Positions 34,746 through 42,960 of a stretch of 57,432 bases of DNA are shown here, piece by piece. This DNA comes from Treponema sp. (GTDB taxonomy: Bacteria; Spirochaetota; Spirochaetia; Treponematales; Treponemataceae). The DNA is taken from assembly GCA_017470605.1 (NCBI GenBank), contig JAFUYH010000001.1:1-57432 (forward strand), read 5' to 3'. The notes under the pieces are model-generated. The model worked only from the letters and a program-made list of their open reading frames with translations, was not told where the DNA came from and did not search any database. Position numbers and translations under genes: made by a program. Position 1 is the stretch's first letter; each line of letters starts with the position of its first letter.

Positions 34746-36413
34746 ATGGCAGATACAATGCATGCTTTGGAGAAAAATCCAAACTGGAAGGGTCGTCGTG
34801 GTCCTGTCGTTCTGGTAATTATGGACGGCGTTGGATATGGAAAATATGAAGAGGGAGATGCAGTTAAAGCTTCTAAAATGAAGTATCTGGACTGGTTTAC
34901 TGCTAACTGCCCTCACACAAAACTTAAGGCTCACGGAACTGCTGTTGGTCTTCCAAGTGATGATGATATGGGTAACTCTGAGGTTGGTCACAACGCTATG
35001 GGATGCGGACGTGTTTTTGCTCAGGGTGCTAAACTCGTAGGAGAAAGTATTGCAAACGGTTCTATGTTTGCTGCTGACACATGGAAGAAACTTGTAAAGA
35101 ATGTAAATGACAAGGGCAGCACTCTGCACTTTATTGGTCTTGTTTCTGACGGAAACGTTCACTCTCACATTGACCACCTTAAGGCTATGATTACTCAGGC
35201 AAGCAAGGATGGTGTAAAGCGCCTCCGCGTACACGCACTGCTGGACGGACGTGACGTTGACCCAACCAGCGCCTTGAACTATATTACTCCGCTTGAAGAA
35301 TTCCTGGCCGGATTTGCAGGCTGCGACTACCAGATTGCAAGCGGCGGCGGACGCATGTACATGACTATGGACCGCTACAATGCAGACTGGAGCATGGTAG
35401 AGCGCGGATGGAAGGCTCACGTTCTTGGAGAAGGCCGCAAGTTTGAAAGCGCAACTAAGGCTATTGAAACTTACCGCGCTGAAATTCCTGGAGTTCTTGA
35501 CCAGGATATGCACGAGTTTGTAATTGCCGGAGCTGATGGAAAGCCTGTCGGAACTATTGAAGACGGCGATAGCGTAATTTACTTTAACTTCCGCGGAGAC
35601 CGTGCTTTGGAAATGACACGCGCCTTTGAAACACCTAAGGGTGGAGACCTGCCATTTGACCGCGTTCGCGTTCCAGCTGTTGAGTATGCCGGAATGATGG
35701 AATACGACGGAGATGCTCATGTTCCTGCTCAGTATCTTGTAAACCCACCAAGCATTGACCGCACAATGGGTGAATATCTTACAAAAACTGGCGTAAAACT
35801 GCTTGCTATAAGCGAGACCCAGAAGTATGGCCACGTAACTTACTTCTTTAACGGAAACAAGCAGGGCAAATTTGACGAAAAGCTCGAAGACTATATTGAA
35901 GTTCCGTCTGACGTTGTTCCATTTGAGCAGCGCCCGTGGATGAAGTGTGCCGAAATTACAGACAAGGTAATTGAAGCTATCAAGAGCGGAAAATATGACC
36001 ACATCCGCCTGAACTATCCAAATGGTGATATGGTTGGACACACTGGTGTATTCAATGCAGTTGTATGTTCTATGGAAGGAATGGACCTGCAGCTTGGCCG
36101 CCTTAAGGCAGCAATTGATGAAGCAGGTGGTATCTTGTGTTTGACTGCTGACCACGGAAACAGCGATGATATGTACGAGCACGCAAAAGACGGCAGCGTA
36201 AAGAAGGATGCAGACGGTGAGCCAAAGGCAAAGACAAGCCACTCTTTGAACCCGGTTCCTGGTATTATCTACGACCCAGAATACAAGGGCGAATACGACA
36301 ATACTAAGTTGAACGACGGTCTTGGAATAAGCAGCTGGCCAAGCACATTGATTGAACTCATGGGCTATATGCCTCCAAAAGATTACGATCCATCTATGAT
36401 TAATCTGAAATAA
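34746..36413 (+). CDS. gpmI: 2,3-bisphosphoglycerate-independent phosphoglycerate mutase
   Basis: This 555-residue cytoplasmic glycolytic enzyme interconverts 3- and 2-phosphoglycerate using two Mn ions. It carries the metal site LVIMDGVGYG and the phosphoserine motif DDDMGNSEVGHNAMGCGRV (S78). LLDGRDVDPTSAL, IASGGGRMYMTMDRY, YFNFRGDRALEMTRAF and TADHGNSDDMYE also follow family order. It is 40 residues longer than the common bacterial form. AAGAGG lies 5 nt before the ATG. The gene uses more GC-rich, uniform codons than its neighbours, as expected for a highly expressed gene. Confidence 0.97.
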   Translation: MADTMHALEKNPNWKGRRGPVVLVIMDGVGYGKYEEGDAVKASKMKYLDWFTANCPHTKLKAHGTAVGLPSDDDMGNSEVGHNAMGCGRVFAQGAKLVGESIANGSMFAADTWKKLVKNVNDKGSTLHFIGLVSDGNVHSHIDHLKAMITQASKDGVKRLRVHALLDGRDVDPTSALNYITPLEEFLAGFAGCDYQIASGGGRMYMTMDRYNADWSMVERGWKAHVLGEGRKFESATKAIETYRAEIPGVLDQDMHEFVIAGADGKPVGTIEDGDSVIYFNFRGDRALEMTRAFETPKGGDLPFDRVRVPAVEYAGMMEYDGDAHVPAQYLVNPPSIDRTMGEYLTKTGVKLLAISETQKYGHVTYFFNGNKQGKFDEKLEDYIEVPSDVVPFEQRPWMKCAEITDKVIEAIKSGKYDHIRLNYPNGDMVGHTGVFNAVVCSMEGMDLQLGRLKAAIDEAGGILCLTADHGNSDDMYEHAKDGSVKKDADGEPKAKTSHSLNPVPGIIYDPEYKGEYDNTKLNDGLGISSWPSTLIELMGYMPPKDYDPSMINLK

Positions 36414-36452
36414 TTTTTTTGCAGATTAAAACGGAGAGAGTCTAGACTTTAA

Positions 36453-36543
36453 GCATAAGTATAATGCTTTATGCATAAAAATTATTTAATACAACAAATA
36501 TGGAGTTTCCGAATGCATCAAAAGAAATCGAAAACTCCATATT
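36453..36543. terminator. Two hairpins between convergent gpmI and the LRR lipoprotein gene
   Basis: The first hairpin has arms GCATAA (36453-36458) and TTATGC (36469-36474), followed by an A/T-rich stretch, and fits the gpmI transcript. The second has 12-bp arms AATATGGAGTTT (36497-36508) and AAACTCCATATT (36532-36543) and can serve either strand. Neither has an ideal T-run. Confidence 0.55.
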
Positions 36544-36587
36544 GTGTGTTAGGAACAACTTTAAGATTAAGAATTAAGTTTCACACA

Positions 36588-39500
36588 TTAATCTTCCCAT
36601 TCAGAAATTCCCTTAATTTCTTTGAAAGAACGCCATACAATACATTCTGCATTCTTATACACCTCAATTGATTCATCAGGCACATATAATATAGCTTCTG
36701 AAAGAATTTCATATGGCATAAATGGAGTATAGTGTTCAGTTGCAAGAGAAGGACCATAAGGATAGTTATATTTTATGTTTATAAAATCATTTTGATTTTT
36801 ATATAAACGAACGTCTTCTGTTCCTGTTCCATAGACATCAACAGTTTTATATTCCATATCATTATCATTGAAGATTTCCATACTTTCGATGTCATAAGTG
36901 TAAAGATAAATGTCTGGAACCGTTGCTGAAAGGCATTTTATTTTTTTTGCACTAGGGAACATATAATAATCAGTGTCAAACTCAAATACAAACTTTTTTA
37001 TGCTTGAAGGGAATACTAAAATTTCTGTCTCTTCTTTGAATTCATAGTAGAAGTAAGGATTCATGCGACGAGAATCATCTCCACGACCAATTGTTTCTAT
37101 ACCTTCTGGATAAGACAATGACAATGTTGTATTGTTTCGAAAATAAGAACCTTGAAAACGAGTAACTCTTAAAGATGGTGGCATAAAATCAAGAAAAGGC
37201 CTCGCAGGTTGTATAGAGGTAGCCCCCGCTGGAAATTGCCCATCATCGCACAAATAAGCTAAATGACTTGTCGCAGAAAAGACCATATGTGATTTTGTAT
37301 CAATGTTATCACTATATTGAGTTGGCACTATTAATTTTTCAAGACTATCTGGAAAAGCTGGAAATTGAACATTATCGCATTCATCGAATACTCTAGATTC
37401 TATAACTTTTAAATTCTGTGGCCAATTCTTTATAACAAGCCCTCCATCACATCCAGCAAAACATCTAACTCCTATTGCAGCAAGCGAATCAGGAAGGTAC
37501 ACTTCTTTTAATGAGTGACAATACTCAAAGACACCACTCATATTATATTTTCTAGATTCAAATCTGCTATAACCTTCTGAAAGATACTCAAGATAATCAT
37601 CCTCCAAATACGCAGACCCCAGTTTTTCCATTTCTCTTGGCAAGATTACTTTTGTAAAGTTACAGGACAAAAATGCAAGATCCTCAATACTTTTCAAAGA
37701 TTCTGGAAAAATAAGTTCTGATTTTTCAAAGCCACAATAAGAGAATGCTTCTCTGAGAATTTCTTTTACACTATCTGGTAGTTTAAGATTACAAGAAAAG
37801 ACTGAGGATTCAAAACAAGAAGCGGGAATAATTTGTATATTTTTTGATATATATAAAGAGGTAAAACTTCCAGCTCTGTAAAAGGTCGACTTAGACACGC
37901 TATCTTCAATAATGCCTGAACCTGAATTCGCCTCCTCTTCCAATTCATACGCATCTTTAGTAAAGCCAACAACTGTATCTGGAATCACTAAATCTCCAGA
38001 AAAATTATTTCTAACAAAAACACCTCCATGCAGTTCCGTCACTAAAGGCGGAATAGTAAGAGTTCCTTTAAAATGAGCACCCGCAAAGGCAAAATGACCT
38101 ATTTCTCGCACTGTGTTAGGTAATTTTAACTCAGAATTTACAAATCCAGGAAAGGCATTATCAGCAGAATCAAAATTACGAACGCCAAAAGCATAAAATC
38201 CTATTTCTTCAAGACAAGAGCCATCTTCAAATGTCAGTTTTTTTAACTTTGGATAAATAAAATTATTTCCAAAGTTAGTTGCAAAGTGAGGTGGAATTTT
38301 CCTAACATTCTTCCCTATAATCAATTCAATTCCATCAGACTCATTTCCGCAATCAGAAATAAATCCACCGACACTTCCACCATACATATCTGAATCTTTT
38401 GCATTTACTGCATTATAATACACATATTCTAGTTTAGGACAGTTTCGTATGGAACAACTTTCTATTTCTGCAACATTTTTTCCAATCGAAATAGATTTTA
38501 AAGAAGCACAATTTCTTACTCCATAAGAATATTCCATTTTTTTCACGTTTTCAGGTAATACTATACTCTCCAACAATGGACAATCAGAAAAATCTACAAG
38601 ACCAGAATATCCAACATCTATGTTTTCTGGCAGTCTAATATCCTTCAGTTTAGGACAAGACCTGAATATTACAGACATTTCCTGTACTGTATCAGGAACA
38701 TATAATTCTTCAAGTTCTGAAAAGTCTTTAAATCCGCATAATTTAATAAGTGTAGATGGTATTTTAAATTCCTTAATTTGATTATCCCAGAAAGCATCTT
38801 CTTCTATTTCTATGAGACCTTCTGGCAAATTAATTTTTTCAAGTTTTTCACACCATGAAAATGCATACATCTTTATACGCTGCAATGAATTTGGCAGTAT
38901 AACTTCATTAAGCTCTGGAAGGGAAGAAAATGCATTATACCCTATTTCAATTATACCTTCTGCAATAACAACTTTCTTTATTTGATTTTCATATTGCTTC
39001 CATGGAGTTTCCTCATTAAAAGAATAGCTTGGTATACTTGCTGGATAAGAGTCTGAATAAACAGAAAGTATTCCTGTTACTTCATCAAAAGTATATTTTA
39101 TATCTATTGAAGCAACAGGAATATCTACTTCAATATAAAAGTCTGCAGATACACCTTTATAAGTAAGATTAATTGTTTTTAATCCAAAACCTTTACTAAA
39201 ATCTGTACCAGTAAAAATGAACTTTTCCGGCTCATCTTCATATGCCACTGTGTAATAACCAGAAGAAGAAGTTTGCGACTCATAGTAAACCATAATCCAT
39301 AAACCTGCAGGGTCAAAAGACTCTCCAACTGAATAATGATACTTATATTCCTGAACCCAAAGTTGAACTGGTATTGCATCCGCTGGAATTTGAGAATCTC
39401 CATTAGTATCGTCTATTATTTCCTGATGGGAATTATTATCTGGCGAGTCATAAAAAGATTCATTGTCGTCTACTAAAGAATTATCAGGAACATTTACCAC

Positions 39501-40265
39501 AATCGCTCCATCTTGTTTTTCTAATTCAAAATTATAAAACTGATTTTTTTTATCATCAGCAATAGAATATTTCTCTTTCAATGTTTTTTCTGCCTCGTCA
39601 AAGGACTTCTTTAAACCGGCATATTCTATAGAATATTGTTCTGATAAATAAGAACACCTTTCAGAATCATAGACTTCATCAAGAATATAATTTTCTTGAA
39701 AATCCAAAATTAAAACTTCAATTATATTTTCTAGTTCTGTATATTCTTGGCTGTCGAAATTGACTAAATTCTCCCATGCCTCAGCATATACATTATATGC
39801 TGAGTAATACTCATCTCTTGCATCATATGCAGATATATAAAGTTCATTATATTCTGTGTAATTCTTGAATTCTTTTATATTGCCACTTTCATCAATATAT
39901 GAGTTATCTTTATAGAATTCATCAAGAAGAATATTGATTCTTTTTTCTGTATTAACAGATTTTTTTAATTCAGAGGTAATATTATTAGTTATTGATTCAT
40001 AAATTATTACAATTGTGTTTAATAAATCTTCTACATCTTCTTCATCTTTGTGTACTGTTAAAATTTTTATTATTTCTTCAATACTTTTTAAGGAAGAAGA
40101 AAGACTATCATGATTTAGTGCATTAATACATGAAACTTCTGTTTCTGAAATAGTTTTAGGCCATAAGTTCTTTTTATCTTTTGTTAAATCTGGAGTCTGG
40201 CGACAACAGATAATAAAAAAAAGCAAAATTACACTATACTTGTGTACCCCCCCCCCATCAAGCAA
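36588..40265 (-). CDS. BspA-like leucine-rich-repeat lipoprotein, phase-variable (out of frame with its start at G10)
   Basis: The body is over 1200 residues. Near the N-terminus, YSVILLFFIICC provides a lipobox-like Cys, followed by a charged helical region (about 30-250). A Big_3-type Ig-like domain comes next (IPVQLWVQEYKYHYSVGESFDPAGLWI, to about 380). After that there are some 15-20 LRR_5 (BspA-type) repeats, such as LPNSLQRIKMYAFSWCEKLEKINLPEGLIEIEEDAF. The family binds host or bacterial surfaces. The open frame can begin only at a weak TTG (40265). The good start is ATG 40300, with AGGAGG 6 nt upstream. It reads through a run of ten G and stops after 23 codons. With eleven or eight G it would fuse in frame to the LRR body and give a charged n-region for the signal peptide. 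So in this sequence the gene is probably off. Confidence 0.9.
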   Translation of the reverse strand: MLDGGGVHKYSVILLFFIICCRQTPDLTKDKKNLWPKTISETEVSCINALNHDSLSSSLKSIEEIIKILTVHKDEEDVEDLLNTIVIIYESITNNITSELKKSVNTEKRINILLDEFYKDNSYIDESGNIKEFKNYTEYNELYISAYDARDEYYSAYNVYAEAWENLVNFDSQEYTELENIIEVLILDFQENYILDEVYDSERCSYLSEQYSIEYAGLKKSFDEAEKTLKEKYSIADDKKNQFYNFELEKQDGAIVVNVPDNSLVDDNESFYDSPDNNSHQEIIDDTNGDSQIPADAIPVQLWVQEYKYHYSVGESFDPAGLWIMVYYESQTSSSGYYTVAYEDEPEKFIFTGTDFSKGFGLKTINLTYKGVSADFYIEVDIPVASIDIKYTFDEVTGILSVYSDSYPASIPSYSFNEETPWKQYENQIKKVVIAEGIIEIGYNAFSSLPELNEVILPNSLQRIKMYAFSWCEKLEKINLPEGLIEIEEDAFWDNQIKEFKIPSTLIKLCGFKDFSELEELYVPDTVQEMSVIFRSCPKLKDIRLPENIDVGYSGLVDFSDCPLLESIVLPENVKKMEYSYGVRNCASLKSISIGKNVAEIESCSIRNCPKLEYVYYNAVNAKDSDMYGGSVGGFISDCGNESDGIELIIGKNVRKIPPHFATNFGNNFIYPKLKKLTFEDGSCLEEIGFYAFGVRNFDSADNAFPGFVNSELKLPNTVREIGHFAFAGAHFKGTLTIPPLVTELHGGVFVRNNFSGDLVIPDTVVGFTKDAYELEEEANSGSGIIEDSVSKSTFYRAGSFTSLYISKNIQIIPASCFESSVFSCNLKLPDSVKEILREAFSYCGFEKSELIFPESLKSIEDLAFLSCNFTKVILPREMEKLGSAYLEDDYLEYLSEGYSRFESRKYNMSGVFEYCHSLKEVYLPDSLAAIGVRCFAGCDGGLVIKNWPQNLKVIESRVFDECDNVQFPAFPDSLEKLIVPTQYSDNIDTKSHMVFSATSHLAYLCDDGQFPAGATSIQPARPFLDFMPPSLRVTRFQGSYFRNNTTLSLSYPEGIETIGRGDDSRRMNPYFYYEFKEETEILVFPSSIKKFVFEFDTDYYMFPSAKKIKCLSATVPDIYLYTYDIESMEIFNDNDMEYKTVDVYGTGTEDVRLYKNQNDFINIKYNYPYGPSLATEHYTPFMPYEILSEAILYVPDESIEVYKNAECIVWRSFKEIKGISEWED

Positions 40266-40300
40266 CGACAGAACTTTCTTATCAAGTGATTATTTTTCAT
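40229..40300 (-). CDS. Short out-of-frame product from the strong start of the LRR gene (current phase)
   Basis: From ATG 40300 (AGGAGG at 40312-40307) the reading is MKNNHLIRKFCRCLMGGGYTSIV and then TAA at 40231-40229. This 23-residue peptide is what the G10 state produces. It is not a separate gene but the off-phase leader of the LRR lipoprotein. Confidence 0.7.
   Translation of the reverse strand: MKNNHLIRKFCRCLMGGGYTSIV
40247..40256 (-). repeat. Poly-G (10) tract in the 5' coding end of the LRR lipoprotein gene
   Basis: There are ten C on the plus strand (ten G on the coding strand), the longest G/C run I saw. It lies between the strong ribosome binding site with ATG 40300 and the signal peptide coding region. 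A change by one base shifts the frame. Treponemes are known to use poly-G tracts for phase variation. Confidence 0.9.
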
Positions 40301-40330
40301 CGGAAACCTCCTGAATCTAAGATAAAAAAA

Positions 40331-40336
40331 ATTATA
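40331..40336 (-). promoter_or_regulatory. -10 element of the LRR lipoprotein gene
   Basis: TATAAT on the minus strand (40336-40331) lies about 30 nt upstream of ATG 40300. The -35 region is T-rich and weak. Confidence 0.45.
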
Positions 40337-40413
40337 TCATAATTTAAACATATGAAAAAGATTTTTCTTTTGTAAGTAAATGAAAAATATGCATAATACT
40401 GAAAAATAGAAAA

Positions 40414-40586
40414 AAGAAGGGGTCTATAAGTTAGAGAGATATCAATTAAATAACAATATAAAGATTAAAAGATGGGGATGTCTAATAAGATTTGGGACTG
40501 CGGTCATTGAGCTTGTCGAAACCACCGCATTACTTACTTATTAGACATTCCCATGACATTTCAAACTTATAAGTCATCCCCTTCTT
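40414..40586. repeat. Nested intergenic palindrome (173 bp) containing a dispersed repeat core
   Basis: There are three concentric inverted repeats. The outer arms AAGAAGGGG...TATAAGTT (40414-40432) and AACTTATA...CCCCTTCTT (40564-40586) are the largest. The middle arms GGGGATGTCTAATAAG (40474-40489) and CTTATTAGACATTCCC (40537-40552) match 15 of 16. The inner arms TGCGGT (40499-40504) and ACCGCA (40524-40529) enclose TTGAG...TCGAAACC. The core matches the repeat translated at 49750-49792. It fills most of the 355-bp gap between the SPFH gene and the LRR gene. The transcript would fold into a long hairpin that may end the SPFH mRNA, and the whole may be a MITE-like element. Confidence 0.75.
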
Positions 40587-40621
40587 ATTTTCAGCTCCCC
40601 TAGAGTTCTTCTAGAGAAATC

Positions 40622-41542
40622 TTAGTCTTTAGCCGCAGGAAGGTTTACGATTCCGCCGGCTGCGGTAAGGGGAACATATTCCGGAACCTGACGGCCATCC
40701 CACTTTTTAGCCCTTTCCAATTCAATTTCAAGTTCCTTAAGCTTTATTTCTACCTGATAGTTCTGGGCAACCTTTGCATTGTAATAGGCAAGGGCATCGG
40801 CTTCAACCTTTTTGGCTTCTGCTTCTTTCTGAGCCTTAATGAGGGCTGCTTCGGCTTCCTGCTCAATTGCGGCTTTTTTAGCCTCGGCTTCCTTAACCTG
40901 CTTTTGGGCATTCTGCTCGGCAAGTTTCAAATCCTGCTCTGCCTTCTTTACTTCCTGAGCACGGTTGGCAGTCTCCTTAATCTGCTTGTCAAAATCATCA
41001 GACCAGTCCCAGTTTGTAATTGTCGTCTGGGAAATATCAATAGGATAATCAGCCATGCGGGTAAGCATTGCCTGAGCAACCTTACCTGTTACTTCATTCT
41101 GCTTTTCTACCAAATCATAAATTGAATACTGACCTACGGTTTCCTTTAAAGAGGCCTTTACGTTATCACGCATTGCACTCTGAATTACCGCATCATTCTG
41201 ATAGCGGGTAACAATATCCATAATTCGTTTTTCATCATAAATATAGCGGACTGCAACCGTACTTCCTACAGTCTGCATATCTTTTGTAATGGCACCATCA
41301 CTGCCACAAGAAAAAGAAACCTCGTAAGTTTTTGGTTCAAGACGGAAACAGCGGATTCTGGTGATAAAGGGAGCATGAAACTTCATTCCCGGCTGAAGGA
41401 CATCGCCTTCTACCTGTCCCAGAGTAACCTTTACACCGCGTTCATTCGGGGAAATAACAGTACATGAATTAATCAGTACCACAAGCGCAAGAACAGCAAT
41501 TACGCCGCCAATAATAGAGTTTTTAATGATTTTGTTTGCCAT
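40622..41542 (-). CDS. SPFH/prohibitin-family membrane protein
   Basis: This 306-residue protein has one N-terminal membrane helix (IIGGVIAVLALVVLINSC). The SPFH (band 7) domain follows (ISPNERGVKVTLGQVEGDVLQPGMKFHAPFI to about residue 185), then a long Ala/Glu/Lys-rich coiled coil (about 195-280) and a tail ending GGIVNLPAAKD. Such proteins oligomerise into membrane microdomain scaffolds and often regulate proteases. ATG 41542 has AAGGAGGTG 8 nt upstream. The promoter TTGAAA (41603-41598), 17 bp, TATGGT (41580-41575) gives a leader of about 30 nt. Confidence 0.92.
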   Translation of the reverse strand: MANKIIKNSIIGGVIAVLALVVLINSCTVISPNERGVKVTLGQVEGDVLQPGMKFHAPFITRIRCFRLEPKTYEVSFSCGSDGAITKDMQTVGSTVAVRYIYDEKRIMDIVTRYQNDAVIQSAMRDNVKASLKETVGQYSIYDLVEKQNEVTGKVAQAMLTRMADYPIDISQTTITNWDWSDDFDKQIKETANRAQEVKKAEQDLKLAEQNAQKQVKEAEAKKAAIEQEAEAALIKAQKEAEAKKVEADALAYYNAKVAQNYQVEIKLKELEIELERAKKWDGRQVPEYVPLTAAGGIVNLPAAKD

Positions 41543-41574
41543 AGCCAAACCACCTCCTTATAGAATTAATTCAT

Positions 41575-41621
41575 ACCATAATGATTTTATTTATGTTTTT
41601 CAAGTTTTTTTATGATATAAT
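41575..41621. promoter_or_regulatory. Back-to-back promoters of the SPFH gene and the NusG-II gene
   Basis: On the minus strand, TTGAAA (41603-41598), 17 bp and TATGGT (41580-41575) serve the SPFH gene. On the plus strand, TATAAT (41616-41621) lies 6 nt before ATG 41628 with no Shine-Dalgarno sequence, which suggests a leaderless message. Its -35 is weak. Confidence 0.5.
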
Positions 41622-41627
41622 TGCACT

Positions 41628-41981
41628 ATGAAAAAAATCCGTATTTTAGATTTAGTTTTTTCTGCCCTTATTCTGACTGCCGGTCTCTTTTTAACAATAA
41701 AAGGTTTTTCAAACAAAGGCGGAAAGGTTATTGTAAATGCTGACGGACAAAAATACGAATTTTCTTCTAAGCAGGACGGAAGCTACACGGTAGAAGGCCA
41801 GCTTGGCCCAACAAGTTTTGAAATAAAAAACGGCCGGGTTCACATAACAGATTCTCCCTGCCCCAACAAAACCTGCATAAATCAGGGCTGGCACACTCCG
41901 CTGGTCTGTCTTCCAAATAATGTAATCATAACGATTGAAAATAGTGAAAATAAAGGAGGACTGGATGCCATTTCTGAATAA
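41628..41981 (+). CDS. NusG domain II-containing membrane-anchored protein (EetA-like)
   Basis: This 117-residue protein has an N-terminal membrane helix (LDLVFSALILTAGLFLTIKGF) and a small exported beta domain with DSPCPNKTCINQGW...VCLPNNVII. This is the NusG domain II type found in anaerobes next to Gx-transporter and ApbE genes. The Cys pattern CPNKTC with a third Cys may bind a cofactor or form a disulfide. It is the first gene of an operon with the Gx-transporter gene, whose start lies 17 nt inside this gene. As I recall, the same pair corresponds to EetA/EetB of Listeria extracellular electron transfer. Confidence 0.85.
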   Translation: MKKIRILDLVFSALILTAGLFLTIKGFSNKGGKVIVNADGQKYEFSSKQDGSYTVEGQLGPTSFEIKNGRVHITDSPCPNKTCINQGWHTPLVCLPNNVIITIENSENKGGLDAISE

Positions 41982-42960
41982 TGCTTCAAAAAAATCTCAG
42001 CTTGCATATCTTACAGCCCTTACCCTTCTTTTTTCTTATGCAGAGATGATTTTACCGCGAACTCTCCCCTTTTTCCGGCTAGGGCTTGCAAACATCATCA
42101 TTCTTTCTTCCCTGGAAATTGAACTGTCTTCTTTTCTGATTCTTTCCATATTAAAAGCGGCAGCATCTTCCCTGATGGGGGGAACTCTTTTTTCTCCCTT
42201 TTTTCTGATTTCCCTTGCCCAGTCTTTTTTCAGCGCACTGGTCATGAGGCTTGCTTACAAAACTGTCTCAAAAAAACTGGTCAGCCTTTACGGAATTTCT
42301 GTGCTGGGCTCTGCGGTAAGTGCCCTTGTTCAGATGGCTCTGGCAGGACTTTATCTTGGAAGCGGAACTTTTGCACTGCTGGGGCCCATACTCATTTTTA
42401 ATACGCTCAGCGGACTGCTTACAGCCTTTCTGTGCGAAAAACTGAAAATTGACGTTAAAAATGCGGAAACTATTCAGTCAGCTCAGAGCGACAGTCAGGA
42501 AGCTGCAAATCAAAAAAACACAAAGCAGAATGTCCTTCAAATCATTTTCCTTGTTTTTCTGCTTCTGCTTTCGGCCAGCCTCTTTTTTATAAAGAATCTT
42601 TATATTCTGGCGGCAGCACTCTTTTTCAGCCTGACGGCACAAAAATTATTCAAAAGAAAGATTTTTATTCTTCCCCACCTTTCTTTGTGGCTTTTTATTT
42701 TTATCTCTTCTATTTTTATTCCTAATGGAAAGGTGATTTTTAAAATCTGGAATATTTCTGTAACGCAGGGAGCCCTGCTGCTTGCCCTGCAAAAATCACT
42801 CACCCTTTCTGCCGTAAGTGCCCTAAGCCAATGTGCAGTCTGCCTGCAGCCTTCACCTTCCAGCCTGATGGGTATGAGCATTGAATATTACAGGATTATG
42901 ACAGACCGCTTTATGCAGTCAGAAGGTTCGCTATTAAAAAGAATCGACAGTGCATTCTGA
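41965..42960 (+). CDS. Gx-transporter family membrane protein (heptaprenyl diphosphate synthase component I-like; EetB-like)
   Basis: This 331-residue integral membrane protein has about eight to ten helices. It starts QLAYLTALTLLFSYAEMILPRTLPFFRLGLANIIILSSLE, typical of the Hpre_diP_synt_I/Gx-transporter family. A polar loop (about 180-205) divides it into a well-conserved N-terminal half and a more variable C-terminal half. ATG 41965 has GGAGG 5 nt upstream. It overlaps the NusG-II gene. It converges on the ApbE gene with a 27-bp overlap. The family is probably a transporter for a quinone precursor or flavin, not a synthase. This one is inferred to supply an extracytosolic flavin system. 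Confidence 0.85.
   Translation: MPFLNNASKKSQLAYLTALTLLFSYAEMILPRTLPFFRLGLANIIILSSLEIELSSFLILSILKAAASSLMGGTLFSPFFLISLAQSFFSALVMRLAYKTVSKKLVSLYGISVLGSAVSALVQMALAGLYLGSGTFALLGPILIFNTLSGLLTAFLCEKLKIDVKNAETIQSAQSDSQEAANQKNTKQNVLQIIFLVFLLLLSASLFFIKNLYILAAALFFSLTAQKLFKRKIFILPHLSLWLFIFISSIFIPNGKVIFKIWNISVTQGALLLALQKSLTLSAVSALSQCAVCLQPSPSSLMGMSIEYYRIMTDRFMQSEGSLLKRIDSAF

Noticed and set aside
40263..40265. TTG 40265 as the normal start of the LRR lipoprotein
   Set aside because: There is no ribosome binding site, and it directly abuts the poly-G tract. The strong site and ATG at 40300 are the better initiation point, so the open frame is regarded as one phase of a switch.
36588..40265. The LRR protein as an internalin
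   Set aside because: The repeats are BspA/LRR_5 type (AF-x-C/E pattern), not the 22-residue internalin type, and no LPXTG anchor is present.
40499..40529. Simple intrinsic terminator of the SPFH gene
   Set aside because: There is no T-run after the inner stem, and three concentric repeats plus a second genomic copy of the core point to a repeat element. A terminator role of the whole structure is still possible.
41965..42960. Heptaprenyl diphosphate synthase activity for the Gx-transporter protein
   Set aside because: The protein is a multi-helix membrane protein without prenyltransferase DDxxD motifs. The family name is historical.
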